Positions 34,145 through 43,474 of a stretch of DNA of 64,000 nt are shown here, piece after piece; position 1 is the first letter of the stretch, and the number at the start of each line of letters is the position of its first letter. The notes beneath the pieces were generated by a model that was not told where the DNA came from, did not search any database, and was given only the letters and a program-made list of their open reading frames with translations. Source of the stretch: Bog-473 sp963755495 (GTDB lineage Bacteria; Actinomycetota; Acidimicrobiia; Acidimicrobiales; RAAP-2). Location: positions 496,001-560,000 of the forward strand of contig CAVWJS010000006.1 in NCBI GenBank assembly GCA_963755495.1, read 5' to 3'. The position numbers and the translations under genes were made by a program.

Positions 34145-34633
34145 ATGCATGTCCCGATGCATGTCGCAGCCACCCCAATCGAGACCGACACGATCGGTGT
34201 CATCGAGTTGGAACTGCTCAAGCTCGTCCGGCACCTTGAGACCTTCGGCCGCCGCAGCTCGCTCTATCTCGAGGTGGACCGCGCCGGGTACCTCGCGCTC
34301 CGCATGCTCGAGGCCATGGGACCGGTGAGCACCAAGGCCCTCGCTACGGCCTTGAACTTGGACGCGTCGACCGTCACCCGCCAGATCAGCGCACTGGAGT
34401 GCGGGGGCTTGATCGAACGACGCCCCGACCCTCTGGACGGGCGGTCCTCCACCATCGTGCTGACCGAGGCTGGGCACCAGACGATGGCTGGGGTGGAGGA
34501 GGAGCGCCGGCGTGGCATAGAGGATCTGGTCTGCGATTGGGCCGAACGCGACAAGGCCACTCTGGGTCGGGCGCTGAGCAGGCTGAACATCTCCCTCCTG
34601 GAAAATGGGAGAGCGACCAAGGACGTGGGTTAG
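34145..34633 (+). CDS. MarR-family transcriptional regulator
   Basis: A 162-aa winged-helix protein: ALRMLEAMGPVSTKALATAL, NLDASTVTRQISALECGGLI (recognition helix) and ERRPDPLDGRSSTIVLTEAG (wing). MarR dimers repress divergent genes and release DNA on ligand binding. GGGGAGG lies before the ATG at 34145, with a second possible ATG at 34157. The adjacent palindrome and divergent transporter suggest local control and autoregulation. Confidence 0.93.
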   Translation: MHVPMHVAATPIETDTIGVIELELLKLVRHLETFGRRSSLYLEVDRAGYLALRMLEAMGPVSTKALATALNLDASTVTRQISALECGGLIERRPDPLDGRSSTIVLTEAGHQTMAGVEEERRRGIEDLVCDWAERDKATLGRALSRLNISLLENGRATKDVG

Positions 34634-34642
34634 ACACTCGGT

Positions 34643-35824
34643 ATGGCGGCACCGTCGCAGGAGCATGCGCTGGACGCGCCGGTGCCGGCACCCTCGTCTC
34701 GAATACGGCATGCGGTCGGCTTGTTTGGCCGCGCCTGGCCCGTGCTGAGATTCATTTTTGGCATTGGCATCGTGGTCGTCGCCGTGTGGGCGCTGTCATC
34801 GCACCGCGGCGAGCTCTCGGGCTTCTCGCAGGTGTTCGACAGACTCAAATGGTGGTGGGTGCCGCCGGCGCTCTTCCTCGAGCTCGCTTCCTTCGTGTGC
34901 TTCGCCGGATTGCAGTACGAGTTCCTCAGTAGTGGGGGACTGGCCGCGCCCGAAGGTGCGCTGGTGAAGATGAGCTTCGCTTCTCAGGCCATCACGAACT
35001 CGTTACCCGGCGGCAACGCCTTCTCCGCCGTGTACGGATTCCGCTGGTACCGGCGCTTCGGGGCCGACGACACACTGGCCGCCTGGTCCTTGGTCGGAAC
35101 CTTGGTGGCGTCGACCGTGTCGCTGTCGCTGGTGGCCACGGCCGGACTGGCGCTCGCCACGGGGGAAGGTGCTTCCCTCGACCTCATCCCGGTCATCATC
35201 GGCGTCTTTTTCATCACGGTGGCCATCAGCGCTCTTTTCATTTACGAACGGCCGCTCGCCTTCGTCTTGACCTGGAGCATTCGCGTCTCACGCAAGCTGG
35301 TGGGGAGGCCCCGTGGTGATGCGGCAGCCAACATGGAGCGGATCGTCGCGCTGGTCACCTCGGTGCATCTCAGTCGGCGCCGCATCATTCGCATCGTGTT
35401 GTGGGGTTGTACCAACTGGCTCTTTGATTGCGGGTGCTTCGCCCTGATGTTCCTGGCCGTGAGTGCGAGCATTCCCTGGAAGGGATTGTTACTGGCCTAC
35501 GGGGCCGGGCAACTGGCGGCCACCCTGCCATTCACTCCGGGCGGACTGGGGGTGGTGGAAGGGAGCATCACCATCGCACTCGTGGCATTCGGGGGCTCGC
35601 AGAATTCAACGGTGGACGCCGTACTCATGTACCGCGTCATAAGTTTCTGGCTCGTCCTGGTGGTCGGGTGGCTCCTCTGGGGCCAACTGGCCTATCAAGT
35701 GCGAAAAGGGCGCTGGAGGCGTCAGGCGCTCTCGGCTCCGATCGAGGCCGAGTTGAGTGGCGACGAGGGAAGCGGACCCTCGTATGGCGCGCCGGTCGAA
35801 TCCGCTCCGGCGGTGAAGCGATGA
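34643..35824 (+). CDS. Flippase-like integral membrane protein (LPG synthase TM / UPF0104 type)
   Basis: A 393-aa protein with about eight or nine hydrophobic segments and the family landmarks ASQAITNSLPGGNAFSAVYG, LAYGAGQLAATLPFTPGGLG and VVEGSITIALVAFGG, then MYRVISFWLVLVVGW. The family covers the membrane part of lysylphosphatidylglycerol synthase and AglD/YbhN-like proteins, thought to flip lipids. There is no synthase domain here. It follows marR by 9 bases and overlaps the lipoprotein gene by 4 bases. Confidence 0.87.
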   Translation: MAAPSQEHALDAPVPAPSSRIRHAVGLFGRAWPVLRFIFGIGIVVVAVWALSSHRGELSGFSQVFDRLKWWWVPPALFLELASFVCFAGLQYEFLSSGGLAAPEGALVKMSFASQAITNSLPGGNAFSAVYGFRWYRRFGADDTLAAWSLVGTLVASTVSLSLVATAGLALATGEGASLDLIPVIIGVFFITVAISALFIYERPLAFVLTWSIRVSRKLVGRPRGDAAANMERIVALVTSVHLSRRRIIRIVLWGCTNWLFDCGCFALMFLAVSASIPWKGLLLAYGAGQLAATLPFTPGGLGVVEGSITIALVAFGGSQNSTVDAVLMYRVISFWLVLVVGWLLWGQLAYQVRKGRWRRQALSAPIEAELSGDEGSGPSYGAPVESAPAVKR

Positions 35825-36273
35825 GGGACGTGCGTCAGTGGACAAGCCGCGCCTCTTGGCGTGCCGGCGGGAGAATCGTCGGTTGCCTGCTCGTGGCCAC
35901 CGTCGTGGCCGGCTGCACCACGGCGCGCAGCGACCTGGGCTCGTCCGCCATCTCCTGTTACCACGCGCTTCCCACGGCGAACAAAGCGATCCACGGCAAG
36001 GGGCATCTGCTCGAAGTGCAGCAGCTCACGATGGGGACCCTGCAACGAAAGGCGCCGCGCCTTTACGGGGATCTGAAGACCCAATCCCCGTCGAGTATGC
36101 GGATCTGCGTGGTCGCCTACAGCGGCACCTTCGACTCCTCGTCCGTCTCGCTTCCCAGGGGTCGCCACTCGGGGCGGCTGGCCGTCGTCGTCTCGACCAC
36201 GCCGGATAACCATCTGCTCGGCACCGTCATTTTGGCCCGCCCGCCTCTTCGGTTTGGGCCCAACGTGGGGTGA
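35821..36273 (+). CDS. Lipoprotein, unknown
   Basis: A 150-aa protein with a basic start, a hydrophobic segment and the lipobox VVAGC at about residues 28-32, so it should be lipid-anchored outside the membrane. The mature part contains SAISCYHALPTANKAI, a second Cys near residue 95 and a C-terminal beta-rich stretch (LAVVVSTTPDNHLLG). The ATG overlaps the preceding membrane-protein stop (ATGA), so the two are co-translated. The function is unknown. Confidence 0.8.
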   Translation: MRDVRQWTSRASWRAGGRIVGCLLVATVVAGCTTARSDLGSSAISCYHALPTANKAIHGKGHLLEVQQLTMGTLQRKAPRLYGDLKTQSPSSMRICVVAYSGTFDSSSVSLPRGRHSGRLAVVVSTTPDNHLLGTVILARPPLRFGPNVG

Positions 36274-36285
36274 CCAGCGAGTTGA

Positions 36286-36310
36286 GCCGGCCTCCTCCAA
36301 GGTGGCCGGC
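36286..36310. terminator. Hairpin after the lipoprotein gene
   Basis: GCCGGCC (36286-36292) pairs with GGCCGGC (36304-36310) across an 11-base loop, 13 bases past the lipoprotein stop. No T-run follows, so it is a probable factor-assisted terminator. Confidence 0.45.
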
Positions 36311-36444
36311 ACGACGACACGACGCGGTCGGTATGCTCGCCACAAGTGCACCGATGTGCGCTGATCGGTTAGACGGCGGCTCTGGTCTAAACCAAGGCCA
36401 ACCGCCTTAGTCGGCTTCACCCGGGAGGACGGGAGAGGGCGGTT

Positions 36445-37347
36445 ATGGCTGATGCGGTTGGGGCGCTCACGCCCGTGCAGACACCGGGTAGGTCAGGCGC
36501 GCACAAGTCAGGCGCGACGGCGTTCGTACTGAGCGGCGGCGGCAACCTCGGGGCGATCCAGGTGGGGATGTTGTACGCCCTGGTCGAGAGCGGGCTGCGT
36601 CCGGGCATGATCGTCGGCACCTCGGTGGGCGCCATCAACGGCGCGTTCTTGGCCAGCCGTCCTGATCTGCCCGGAATTACCGAAATCGGCCGCCTCTGGT
36701 CAACGCTCCGGCGCAGGGACGTGCTCGGCTTGGACCTGGGCACGCTTGTCGGAGGATTTCGGGGGAAGCCCCGCCACCTCTTTGACGCCGCGCCCATCCG
36801 CCGCATACTCGAGACCTTCGTGAGCTTCCGCCGTCTCGAGGACGCCCCCATTCCGCTCACCGTGGTCGCCACCGAGCTCGCCACGGGGGAGGCGGTCGCG
36901 CTGAATGCGGGTGATGTGACGACGGCACTCCTGGCCAGTAGCGCCGTCCCACTCCTTCTGCCTGCCGTCGAGATCGACGGCAGACTCCTCGTGGACGGTG
37001 CGGCGGCGGCCGATGTCCCGGTGGATCAGGCATTGGCACTCGGGGCACGCGATATCTATGTCCTCCCGACCGCGCCAGTGCAGGTCGCCGCGCTGGCACG
37101 CCAGACGACGCCCGATGACGGCAAGAGCGAAGGGCCGACCATCCGGGTGATCCCTCCACCGTTGATGCACATCCCGCTGGCTCATCTGGGCCAGTCGGCG
37201 AACTTGGTGCGCGTCGGTTACGACCAGGCCCACGCCTGGTTGGAAGGCAAGCCCCTGCCGAGTGCGCCTGACCCACGTCACGGACCCACGTTCGCGTTCA
37301 GGCCGCGGATCCGGCCGGTCACCATGGAGGCTGCTCACGCGGTGTAG
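36445..37347 (+). CDS. Patatin-like phospholipase
   Basis: A 300-aa protein with the patatin signature: oxyanion SGGGNLGAIQVGML, nucleophile elbow GTSVG (Ser about residue 61) and the catalytic Asp in LVDGAAAADVP. Such enzymes hydrolyse acyl chains from lipids in the cytoplasm or at the membrane. The first 25 residues are hydrophilic and without a signal. A 170-base gap separates it from the lipoprotein gene, and the next gene is 41 bases on with an intervening palindrome. Confidence 0.92.
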   Translation: MADAVGALTPVQTPGRSGAHKSGATAFVLSGGGNLGAIQVGMLYALVESGLRPGMIVGTSVGAINGAFLASRPDLPGITEIGRLWSTLRRRDVLGLDLGTLVGGFRGKPRHLFDAAPIRRILETFVSFRRLEDAPIPLTVVATELATGEAVALNAGDVTTALLASSAVPLLLPAVEIDGRLLVDGAAAADVPVDQALALGARDIYVLPTAPVQVAALARQTTPDDGKSEGPTIRVIPPPLMHIPLAHLGQSANLVRVGYDQAHAWLEGKPLPSAPDPRHGPTFAFRPRIRPVTMEAAHAV

Positions 37348-37355
37348 CGGTTCGA

Positions 37356-37373
37356 GGGCGTCCGCGGACGCCC
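37356..37373. terminator. Perfect 18-bp palindrome between patatin and ABC-F genes
   Basis: GGGCGTCCGCGGACGCCC is fully self-complementary and can fold as a 7-bp stem with a CGCG loop, 8 bases past the patatin stop and 15 before the ABC-F GTG. It is a likely terminator or attenuator. Confidence 0.5.
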
Positions 37374-37388
37374 TACCCTGGACGCCTC

Positions 37389-39110
37389 GTGGCCCAACTC
37401 GTCGATCTCCAACAAGTGGCCGTGCGCCGAGTCGACCGGGTGCTCTTCGAGGGACTGTCGCTGACCGTGTCCGATGGCGATCGGATCGGTGTGGTGGGGG
37501 TCAATGGCACCGGGAAATCGACCCTGTTGCGGATCGTGGCCGGAGCCGATGAGCCCGAGGAGGGCCAGGTCCGTCGCGGCCGGGGTTCCCGGGTCGGCTT
37601 CCTCGAACAGGTCCCTCATCTGGCCCCCGGCACGGTTCGATCGGCCGTAGGGGAGGGATGGGAGGCGCAAGCCGCTCTGGAACGGTTGGGGATGGGGGCG
37701 GCGGGAGACGTCGACGTCACGTCGCTCTCGGGCGGCCAGGCCAAAAGGGTTGCGCTCGCTCGGGTGCTCGCCCATCCCGCTGAGCTCTTGGTGCTCGACG
37801 AGCCCACCAACCACCTCGACCTCGGTGCGGTGGCCTGGCTCGAGCAGCGCCTGCTCTCGTTTCGCGGTGGCCTCGTGCTGGTGACCCACGATCGCCATTT
37901 GCTGGACCGGCTGACCACACGGATGCTCGAGCTCGACCGAGGCCGGGCCTACGTGCACGAGGGCGGGTACGGGTCGTATCTCGAAGCCAAGGCCGAACGT
38001 GAAGACCAGGCGGCTTCGGCCGAATCGACCAGGCGGAACCTGGCCCGCCACGAGCTGGCCTGGCTGCGCCGAGGGGCCAAGGCCCGGTCCCGCAAGCCGC
38101 AGGCTCGCATCGATGCCGCGCTGCGGCTGATCGAAGGCGCCCCGGCACCGGCATCGCGCTCGACCGAGCTGGAGAAACCAGGGGACACGCCGCGCCTGGG
38201 CGACAAGGTGATCGAGTGCCGCCACGTCGCCTTCCGTTACGGCGACGGGCCAACGGTGCTCTCCAAGGTGGACCTTGTGCTCGATCGCCGCGAACGCCTG
38301 GGGATCGTGGGAGCGAATGGTTCGGGGAAGTCGACCCTGCTCGATCTGATGGCGGGACGACAGTCACCGACCAAGGGCACCGTTGAGGTCGGACCGACCG
38401 TGGTGGTGGGGTACTACGACCAGCTCGGGGTGCAGCTCGACCTGACGGCGCGGGTGCAGGACCTCATAGTGGGGCCGCAGCGCGCCACGCCCTCGCTGGC
38501 CGACATCGAGCTGATGAAGCGGTTCCTCTTCATAGGCGAGCTGCCGTACGCCCGAGTGGGAACGTTGTCGGGCGGGGAGCGTCGACGGCTGCAACTTCTC
38601 CTCGTACTGGCCAGCCGGCCCAACGTCCTATTCCTCGACGAACCGACGAACGATCTCGACCTCGACACGCTGCGCATCCTCGAGGACTTTCTCGAGGAGT
38701 GGCCGGGTGCGTTGGTGGTGGTCAGTCACGATCGCACGTTCTTAGACCGCACCATCGACCGCTTGGTTGCGGTCGAGCCCGATGGCACCGTGGCCGAGGT
38801 TCCCGGTGGCGTGCCCGGGTGGATCGCCCGCGCCGAGGCCGGCGATGGCCGCAAGGCGGGATCGCTGCCCGCGCCCACACCGCCACCCAAGGTCACAAGG
38901 GGAATTGCTCCCACGGGTCGGCTGTTGCGCGAAGCGGAGAAGACCATGGTTCGGCTGCAACGAGAGCGCGACAAGATCGCTGAGACCCTGATCGGTCCGC
39001 ACGATCACGAGGAGATGCGTCGGCTGGGAGCGGAACTGGCGGCGGCCCAAGCCGCCCTCAACGAGGCCGAGGAGACCTGGCTGGCCCTGGCCGAGCAGGC
39101 CGAACCCTGA
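37389..39110 (+). CDS. ABC-F family ATPase (ribosome-associated type)
   Basis: A 573-aa protein with two nucleotide-binding domains and no membrane segments. Walker A is GVNGTGKSTLL and GANGSGKSTLL; the signatures are LSGGQAKRVALAR and LSGGERRRLQLL; Walker B is LLVLDEPTNHLD and VLFLDEPTNDLD. The linker between them is Arg/Ala-rich and helical, and a C-terminal coiled coil follows (TGRLLREAEKTMVRLQRERD), as in Uup/TlrC-like members. ABC-F proteins act on ribosomes in translation or antibiotic protection. The start is GTG. Confidence 0.94.
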   Translation: MAQLVDLQQVAVRRVDRVLFEGLSLTVSDGDRIGVVGVNGTGKSTLLRIVAGADEPEEGQVRRGRGSRVGFLEQVPHLAPGTVRSAVGEGWEAQAALERLGMGAAGDVDVTSLSGGQAKRVALARVLAHPAELLVLDEPTNHLDLGAVAWLEQRLLSFRGGLVLVTHDRHLLDRLTTRMLELDRGRAYVHEGGYGSYLEAKAEREDQAASAESTRRNLARHELAWLRRGAKARSRKPQARIDAALRLIEGAPAPASRSTELEKPGDTPRLGDKVIECRHVAFRYGDGPTVLSKVDLVLDRRERLGIVGANGSGKSTLLDLMAGRQSPTKGTVEVGPTVVVGYYDQLGVQLDLTARVQDLIVGPQRATPSLADIELMKRFLFIGELPYARVGTLSGGERRRLQLLLVLASRPNVLFLDEPTNDLDLDTLRILEDFLEEWPGALVVVSHDRTFLDRTIDRLVAVEPDGTVAEVPGGVPGWIARAEAGDGRKAGSLPAPTPPPKVTRGIAPTGRLLREAEKTMVRLQRERDKIAETLIGPHDHEEMRRLGAELAAAQAALNEAEETWLALAEQAEP

Positions 39111-39125
39111 GTCCCGGCAACGTGG

Positions 39126-41562
39126 TCAGCGAGAGATAGACGGACCCAGCCGCACTTCGCCGACGGCAGCCACATCATGGAGGAAAAGATCCACCGCATC
39201 GGCGTCGAGCGGTCGAGCGAAGAGGAAACCCTGACCGGTATCGACCTTGGCCTCGGTCATCAGGGCGCGCTGGTTGTCGGTCTCGATCCCCTCGGCAATG
39301 ACTTCGAGACCGAGGGCAGCACCCAATTGGACGAAGGTGGCGATAATGGCCGCGGATTTGTCGGCATCGCCGAGTCCCGAGACAAAGGAGCGGTCGATCT
39401 TGAGGATGTCGATGGGGAACTGTTGCAGATAGGCAAGCGAGGAGAACCCCGTCCCGAAGTCGTCGATGGCCAGGCGCACCCCGATCGCCTTGAGCATCTG
39501 GAGCCGCGTCACCGTCGTGTCGACGTCTTGCATCAAGGCGGACTCGGTGAGCTCGAGCACCAGCATGTGCGCATCGAAACCGCTCATCGAAAGGGCCCGG
39601 TTGACGTCATCGACGATGCGGTCTCGTTGGAGCTGTTCGGCCGCCACGTTGACGGACATGGCGAAGCGATGTCCTTGTCGCTGCCACGTGGCCGCCTGAC
39701 GGCAGGCGGTATCGAGCACCCATTGACCCACGAGAACGATGAGCCCACTTGCTTCGAGGGCGGGGATGAAATCGTCGGGTTGCACGACACCTCGGGTCGG
39801 GTGACGCCAGCGCAGCAGGGCCTCCACACCCGTGAAGGCGCCGGTCGAGAGGTCAATAGTGGGCTGGTACAGCAAGAAGAATTGGTCGCCGGCCAGGGCG
39901 CGGTGCAAGTCCACGTCGAGACTGCGGTGCACATCGACCGATTTCCCCATGGAAGGGGTGAAGATCTCGGCCCGGCTCTTGCCGGCGGCCTTGGCCCGGT
40001 AGAGCGCAATGTCGGCGTCGCGGAGCAACTCTTCGGCCGTGGCCCTGTCGCCGGTGGCCACGCCGATGCTGGCGGTCACGGGCAGCGGCATATGGCTTCC
40101 GGCGATCTCGAAGGGAGCCTTGAGCGTTTCGAGGATCCGATCAGCCACGCCAGCCGCGACGGCGAGCGAGGGAGAGCCCTGGGTCAGCACGATGAATTCG
40201 TCCCCACCGAGCCGTCCGACGGTGTCGCAGTCGCGCAGCACGCGGGCGAGCCGCTCCGCCACCGCCACGAGCAATTCGTCACCGGCGCGATGACCCAAGG
40301 TGTCGTTGATGTCCTTGAAGTCATCGAGATCGAGAAAGAGCACGGCCGGCGTTGTCTCCTTTCGCTTTCCCTCCGCCATCATCTGACGTATTCGCTCAAG
40401 GATCAGGGTGCGATTGGGTAGTCCGGTCAGGGGGTCGTGATACGCCTGATGGCGGAGCTCGTTGGTGCGCTCGTCGACCAGCTCCAACGCGCGCGACCGA
40501 CCTGTGCCCAGCACGTAGAGCAACAATCCCAACAGGCAACAGAAGGCAATGCCGCCGGAGAGCAGGGCCACGGCGTGGCCGTCGGAAAACAGGCCGCCAC
40601 CAGCCGCCGCGAAGACCTCAACGCGCCAGCCGTTGTGAAGGTTGATTGTCGTCGATTGGGCGTCGTGCGGCGCCGCACCGGCGGTGAATCTCACCTTGGA
40701 CGAGCCGGTCCCGTATTGAAATGCGACTGCAGTCGCCGGATGACCGTGGAGAGCTGAGGCCAGGAGGACGTCGGGAAGAATCGCCGTGCCCGTCCACCCG
40801 AGAAAGGCCGCTCGGCGGGTAGCGACCGTGGTCGGCACCGTCCCACCGCGGTAAATGGCGGCACCGATAACTAAGTCCTGGACGTTGCCCGACTTGTAGG
40901 GGAGGTACTCGCTCGTGCCGGCTATCGCGCGCCTGCAGGAGTACCGAGCGTAGGGCGGTCTGGCAGTAGTCAACGCCGGACGGAGCTTCCAGGTTGGCCG
41001 TGCGGTCATCGGTCACTGCGGCCAAGCAGTAGTAGGGCTGACCGACCTGGGGGGTGACTTGGAAGGTTCCGTCTGCCGACAGAGGACCAGAGGGATCAGC
41101 CATTTGGCGGGCTCCGAAGGTGGCGAGTTGCGATGCGGGCACCATTTGCAAGTCGAAAATGGTTTGCAGCTCTGGATACCGTGCGAAGCCCCGGACGGAC
41201 TTCATCCACTCGAGGAAATCGGCCTGGGAGGCATCGGGATTACGAATCAGAACGGCGCCGGCGCTGATCGTCAGATCCTGCTCATGGACGAGGGCGAGCT
41301 GCAGTGTCGAGGCGATGTCTGTCGCCGACGCCACGAAGGCCTGGTGTGCTTTGGCGTTGTCACTGTGCGCCATCGTTTGGGCCCCCACAATGGAGCCGCC
41401 AATACCGAGAAGGATCGCCACCACCAGCACGAGAGCCCAAGAAATATGCCGCGATCTGCCCGGGACGGGCGATCTTGTGTCATACGTCCTCCGCGAGGGC
41501 GCGTCGGTACGGTCGTCGTTCAGGCACTCATTTTGGTTGCCCAGAGTCTCCAGGCTGACCAC
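39126..41562 (-). CDS. CHASE-GGDEF-EAL cyclic-di-GMP turnover protein, with one +1 frame displacement
   Basis: About 811 aa once joined. There is an N-terminal membrane helix, then a periplasmic CHASE-like sensor (FLEWMKSVRGFARYPELQ), a second helix, and cytoplasmic GGDEF and EAL domains. GGDEF is intact (RLGGDEF) with an RDCD inhibitory site five residues before it. The EAL domain keeps EALLRWRHP, ELTESAL, DDFGTGFSSL, KIDRSFV and VIAEGIET, so both activities are possible. The frame moves +1 between 40911 and 40920, joining LQARDS to GTSEYLPYKSGN or a near equivalent. A nucleotide-level error or a real mutation would split the sensor from the output. Confidence 0.88.
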
Positions 41563-41606
41563 CTAATCCCAACAGCGCCCCAATTCCCTGTTGGTACGGA
41601 TGCGTT

Positions 41607-41860
41607 TTAGGTTGGCGCAGTGTGGAGGTGCAGGTTGCGCCTTGGCCACGTCATCACCGCGAGGAAATTGGCTCCGGGAGATACTTGGAAGTCGGCCCAG
41701 CCTTCGGCGAGGTGGTCGGTAAAGAGCGAACTGTCAAGGAGCGACCTGGCGGAGGGGTGAAGTCGCCGAACGGCGTCGAGCGTCAGCTCATTGTCATCGT
41801 CAGGTCCTCCAAGAGTCGCTCGTCAATGATGTTGAGGTAGGAGAACAGGAAATCGTTCAC
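41607..41860 (-). pseudogene. Frameshifted paralog of the 121-aa unknown protein
   Basis: From GTG 41860 the frame reads NDFLFSYLNIIDERLLEDL, then shifts near 41803. The other frame continues DDNELTLDAVRRL, SLLDSSLFTDHLAEGWADF and ends at a TAA at 41607-41609. The intact relative at 50535-50900 reads NDFLVSYLDTIDERLLKYL, DDDEQLSLDAVQRL, SLLDGSLSPDHLAEDWVDWF. The C-terminal third is missing. The frame change is -1/+2, unlike the +1 changes elsewhere. Confidence 0.7.
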
Positions 41861-41903
41861 GGTACTGGCTTGACCGACCCGGCCCAGGTAGGTGTTTCTG
41901 CCC

Positions 41904-42098
41904 CTAGTGGAAGTGAAGGCTGATTCCAAACAAGACCAGGGGCCAGAGCACGACCCCAATGACGGCTGACAACCCGGCCATGAAGGTCTGGATTCCAGCG
42001 AAATATTGGTGTGCGTCCGCGACGATCACTCCGATCACGAGGTAGACGAGTGCTAAGAGCTTCTTGCGCGATCTCCACAGCTTCCACATCCTCAGCAT
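41904..42098 (-). CDS. Small membrane protein
   Basis: A 64-aa protein with a basic N-terminus (MLRMWKLWRSRKK) and two hydrophobic helices, LLALVYLVIGVIVADAH and LSAVIGVVLWPLVLFGI. The ribosome site GGGAG lies 7-8 bases before the ATG. It sits among decayed copies of the 121-aa protein gene next to the giant adhesin modules, and may be an accessory membrane factor. No family is recognised. Confidence 0.6.
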   Translation of the reverse strand: MLRMWKLWRSRKKLLALVYLVIGVIVADAHQYFAGIQTFMAGLSAVIGVVLWPLVLFGISLHFH

Positions 42099-42125
42099 CT
42101 CTAATCTCCCTTCGGAGGTTGTGCG

Positions 42126-42171
42126 CAGAGCCGTTCGTCAATGGAATCGAGGAGACGAGAAAATCATTTAT
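42126..42171 (-). pseudogene. Relic N-terminus of the 121-aa protein family
   Basis: ATAAATGATTTTCTCGTCTC on the minus strand encodes I-N-D-F-L-V-S, as in NDFLVSYLDTIDERL; a one-base-shifted frame then gives D-S-I-D-E-R-L. The upstream GATGGGACCTG box is shared with the relic at 43009-43086. The rest of 42099-42414 shows nothing else that I can support. Confidence 0.5.
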
Positions 42172-42414
42172 CAGGTCCCATCTTGGCCGATCACCGCATC
42201 TGAGGCGGGACAGGACGAATGGAGAGCCCCCCTAACCCCTGGACCGACAGCGACGGTGCTGGCGGATGGTGGCGCTTCTGCGGGGGCGGACAAAGGACCC
42301 ATTGGAAGAGCGATGGCCCGGATACTGAAGTACAGGTTGTTCGATTTGTGATCGAAGCGGGGAGGGAACCCGACTTGACCCGAAGCCTCGTGCCCCGACC
42401 CGTTGATCAGTTCC

Positions 42415-42966
42415 TTATTTGAAGCTCACCGTGCCCGAGCCAGTGACCGTCGAGAACTGGGACACCGGATGAGCGTTGTCGCTCGTGTTGCACTGCCCCT
42501 TGTTCTTGCCGCTCTTGAAATAGGGACCGTACCCGCCGATTGTGGCTATGACGTTCAGCGACCCGCTGATGCCCTTATAGAGACCTGCACCGTCGAGCAG
42601 CGTCAATACGCCGGATCCCGTTTCCGCATACGAGCAGGTCGCCTTGTTGAAATTGGGTTCCAAGGAGTTCAGCTTGGCATTCAGCGCCGACTTGTCGATT
42701 TCAAAGGTGCCTTTACTCAGCGTGACCTTGCCGAAGTCCTTATTCACATTGCCTTTCACGGCGAGAGGGGCCGTCTTGCCGTAATCACCGATGGCGCCGG
42801 TGAGCAGAATCGTCCCACCCTTGCCGGTCGCGTTCAATGTGACATACACATTCACCGGACCCCCAACCGGGGTACTCGCTGCGTCCAACCCAAAGGCCGC
42901 GGTGGCGCCGAACAGCACGCTTCCGAACATGGCGACTCCGAGGGTTGCCTTAACGACATTTTTCAT
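42415..42966 (-). CDS. Secreted protein, unknown
   Basis: A 183-aa protein with a clear signal peptide (MKNVVKATLGVAMFGSVLFG, cleavage after A-F-G or A-A-S) and a beta-rich mature part. That part has repeated T/G-rich strands, TGKGGTILLTGAIGDYG, TLSKGTFEIDKSALNAKLN, and two Cys (ATCSYAE, GQCNTS). It resembles small extracellular beta-sandwich proteins, but I do not recognise the family. It lies beside the giant surface-protein modules and may belong to the same cell-surface system. Confidence 0.75.
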   Translation of the reverse strand: MKNVVKATLGVAMFGSVLFGATAAFGLDAASTPVGGPVNVYVTLNATGKGGTILLTGAIGDYGKTAPLAVKGNVNKDFGKVTLSKGTFEIDKSALNAKLNSLEPNFNKATCSYAETGSGVLTLLDGAGLYKGISGSLNVIATIGGYGPYFKSGKNKGQCNTSDNAHPVSQFSTVTGSGTVSFK

Positions 42967-43008
42967 TCCGACCTCCAGGGTCTGATTCGAGGGTTGTCTT
43001 GTGGATGC

Positions 43009-43086
43009 TCAGCGATAGGAGTTCATCCCCTCATGGCGACAGCTTTTCATTGGTTCGATTGAGCAGAAGACGACGAAGTGGTTCAT
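43009..43086 (-). pseudogene. 25-codon relic or leader frame related to the 121-aa family
   Basis: ATG at 43086 opens MNHFVVFCSIEP and stops at 43009, 43 bases before the secreted-protein ATG. The first codons and the GATGGGACCCG box before them match the family start (WALMNDFLVS, WDLINDFLVS). It could be a decayed copy or a translated leader for the downstream gene. Confidence 0.4.
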
Positions 43087-43256
43087 CGGGTCCCATCGTG
43101 GCCGATCAGCACACTTCATCCCGGACATGGAGAGAGGGGGGTCAGGAACCCCCGCTCGGCGCGCCGCTTTGATCAAGGTCTTGGGGCGACATCCCCTTTA
43201 CCCTCCAGTTGCCCGGCCTGTCAAAGTGGTGTTGAAGCCAATCTGTTGAACGTTCA

Positions 43257-43436
43257 TCAGGTAGCCGCCGATACAGCTGTCCAAGACGGGTGCACCCAGT
43301 AGGACTCGGCCATGGCGGTGGGGATCACCGGAATGGCTCGGGGTTCGGAGGCGTCTCTCACGACCAGGAAGACATCGGGGTCCGACGGGTCCGTGAAGAT
43401 GTGGAGACGCGGCGTCTGGTGAGTGTCTCCCTCCAT
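43257..43436 (-). CDS. 59-aa conserved small protein, copy A
   Basis: A 59-aa soluble protein: MEGDTHQTPRLHIFTDPSDP, then DVFLVVRDASEPRAIPVIPT and AMAESYWVHPSWTAVSAAT. GGAGGGAGGG lies just before the ATG. A paralog at 49502-49681 has the same length and keeps DPDVFLVV, SEPRAIPVIPTAMAES and W-x-HP, with silent third-base changes that show selection on the protein. The last nine residues differ between copies. It follows the giant protein gene of module A. I know no family; a chaperone, regulator or modified-peptide precursor are all open. Confidence 0.75.
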   Translation of the reverse strand: MEGDTHQTPRLHIFTDPSDPDVFLVVRDASEPRAIPVIPTAMAESYWVHPSWTAVSAAT

Positions 43437-43474
43437 ATTCCCTCCCTCCGACGTAACGAGCGTGTCTCCCATGC

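Noticed and set aside
41857..42141. 94-codon minus frame overlapping the 64-aa membrane protein
   Set aside because: A different frame with no motifs; the 64-aa frame has the ribosome site and hydrophobic helices.
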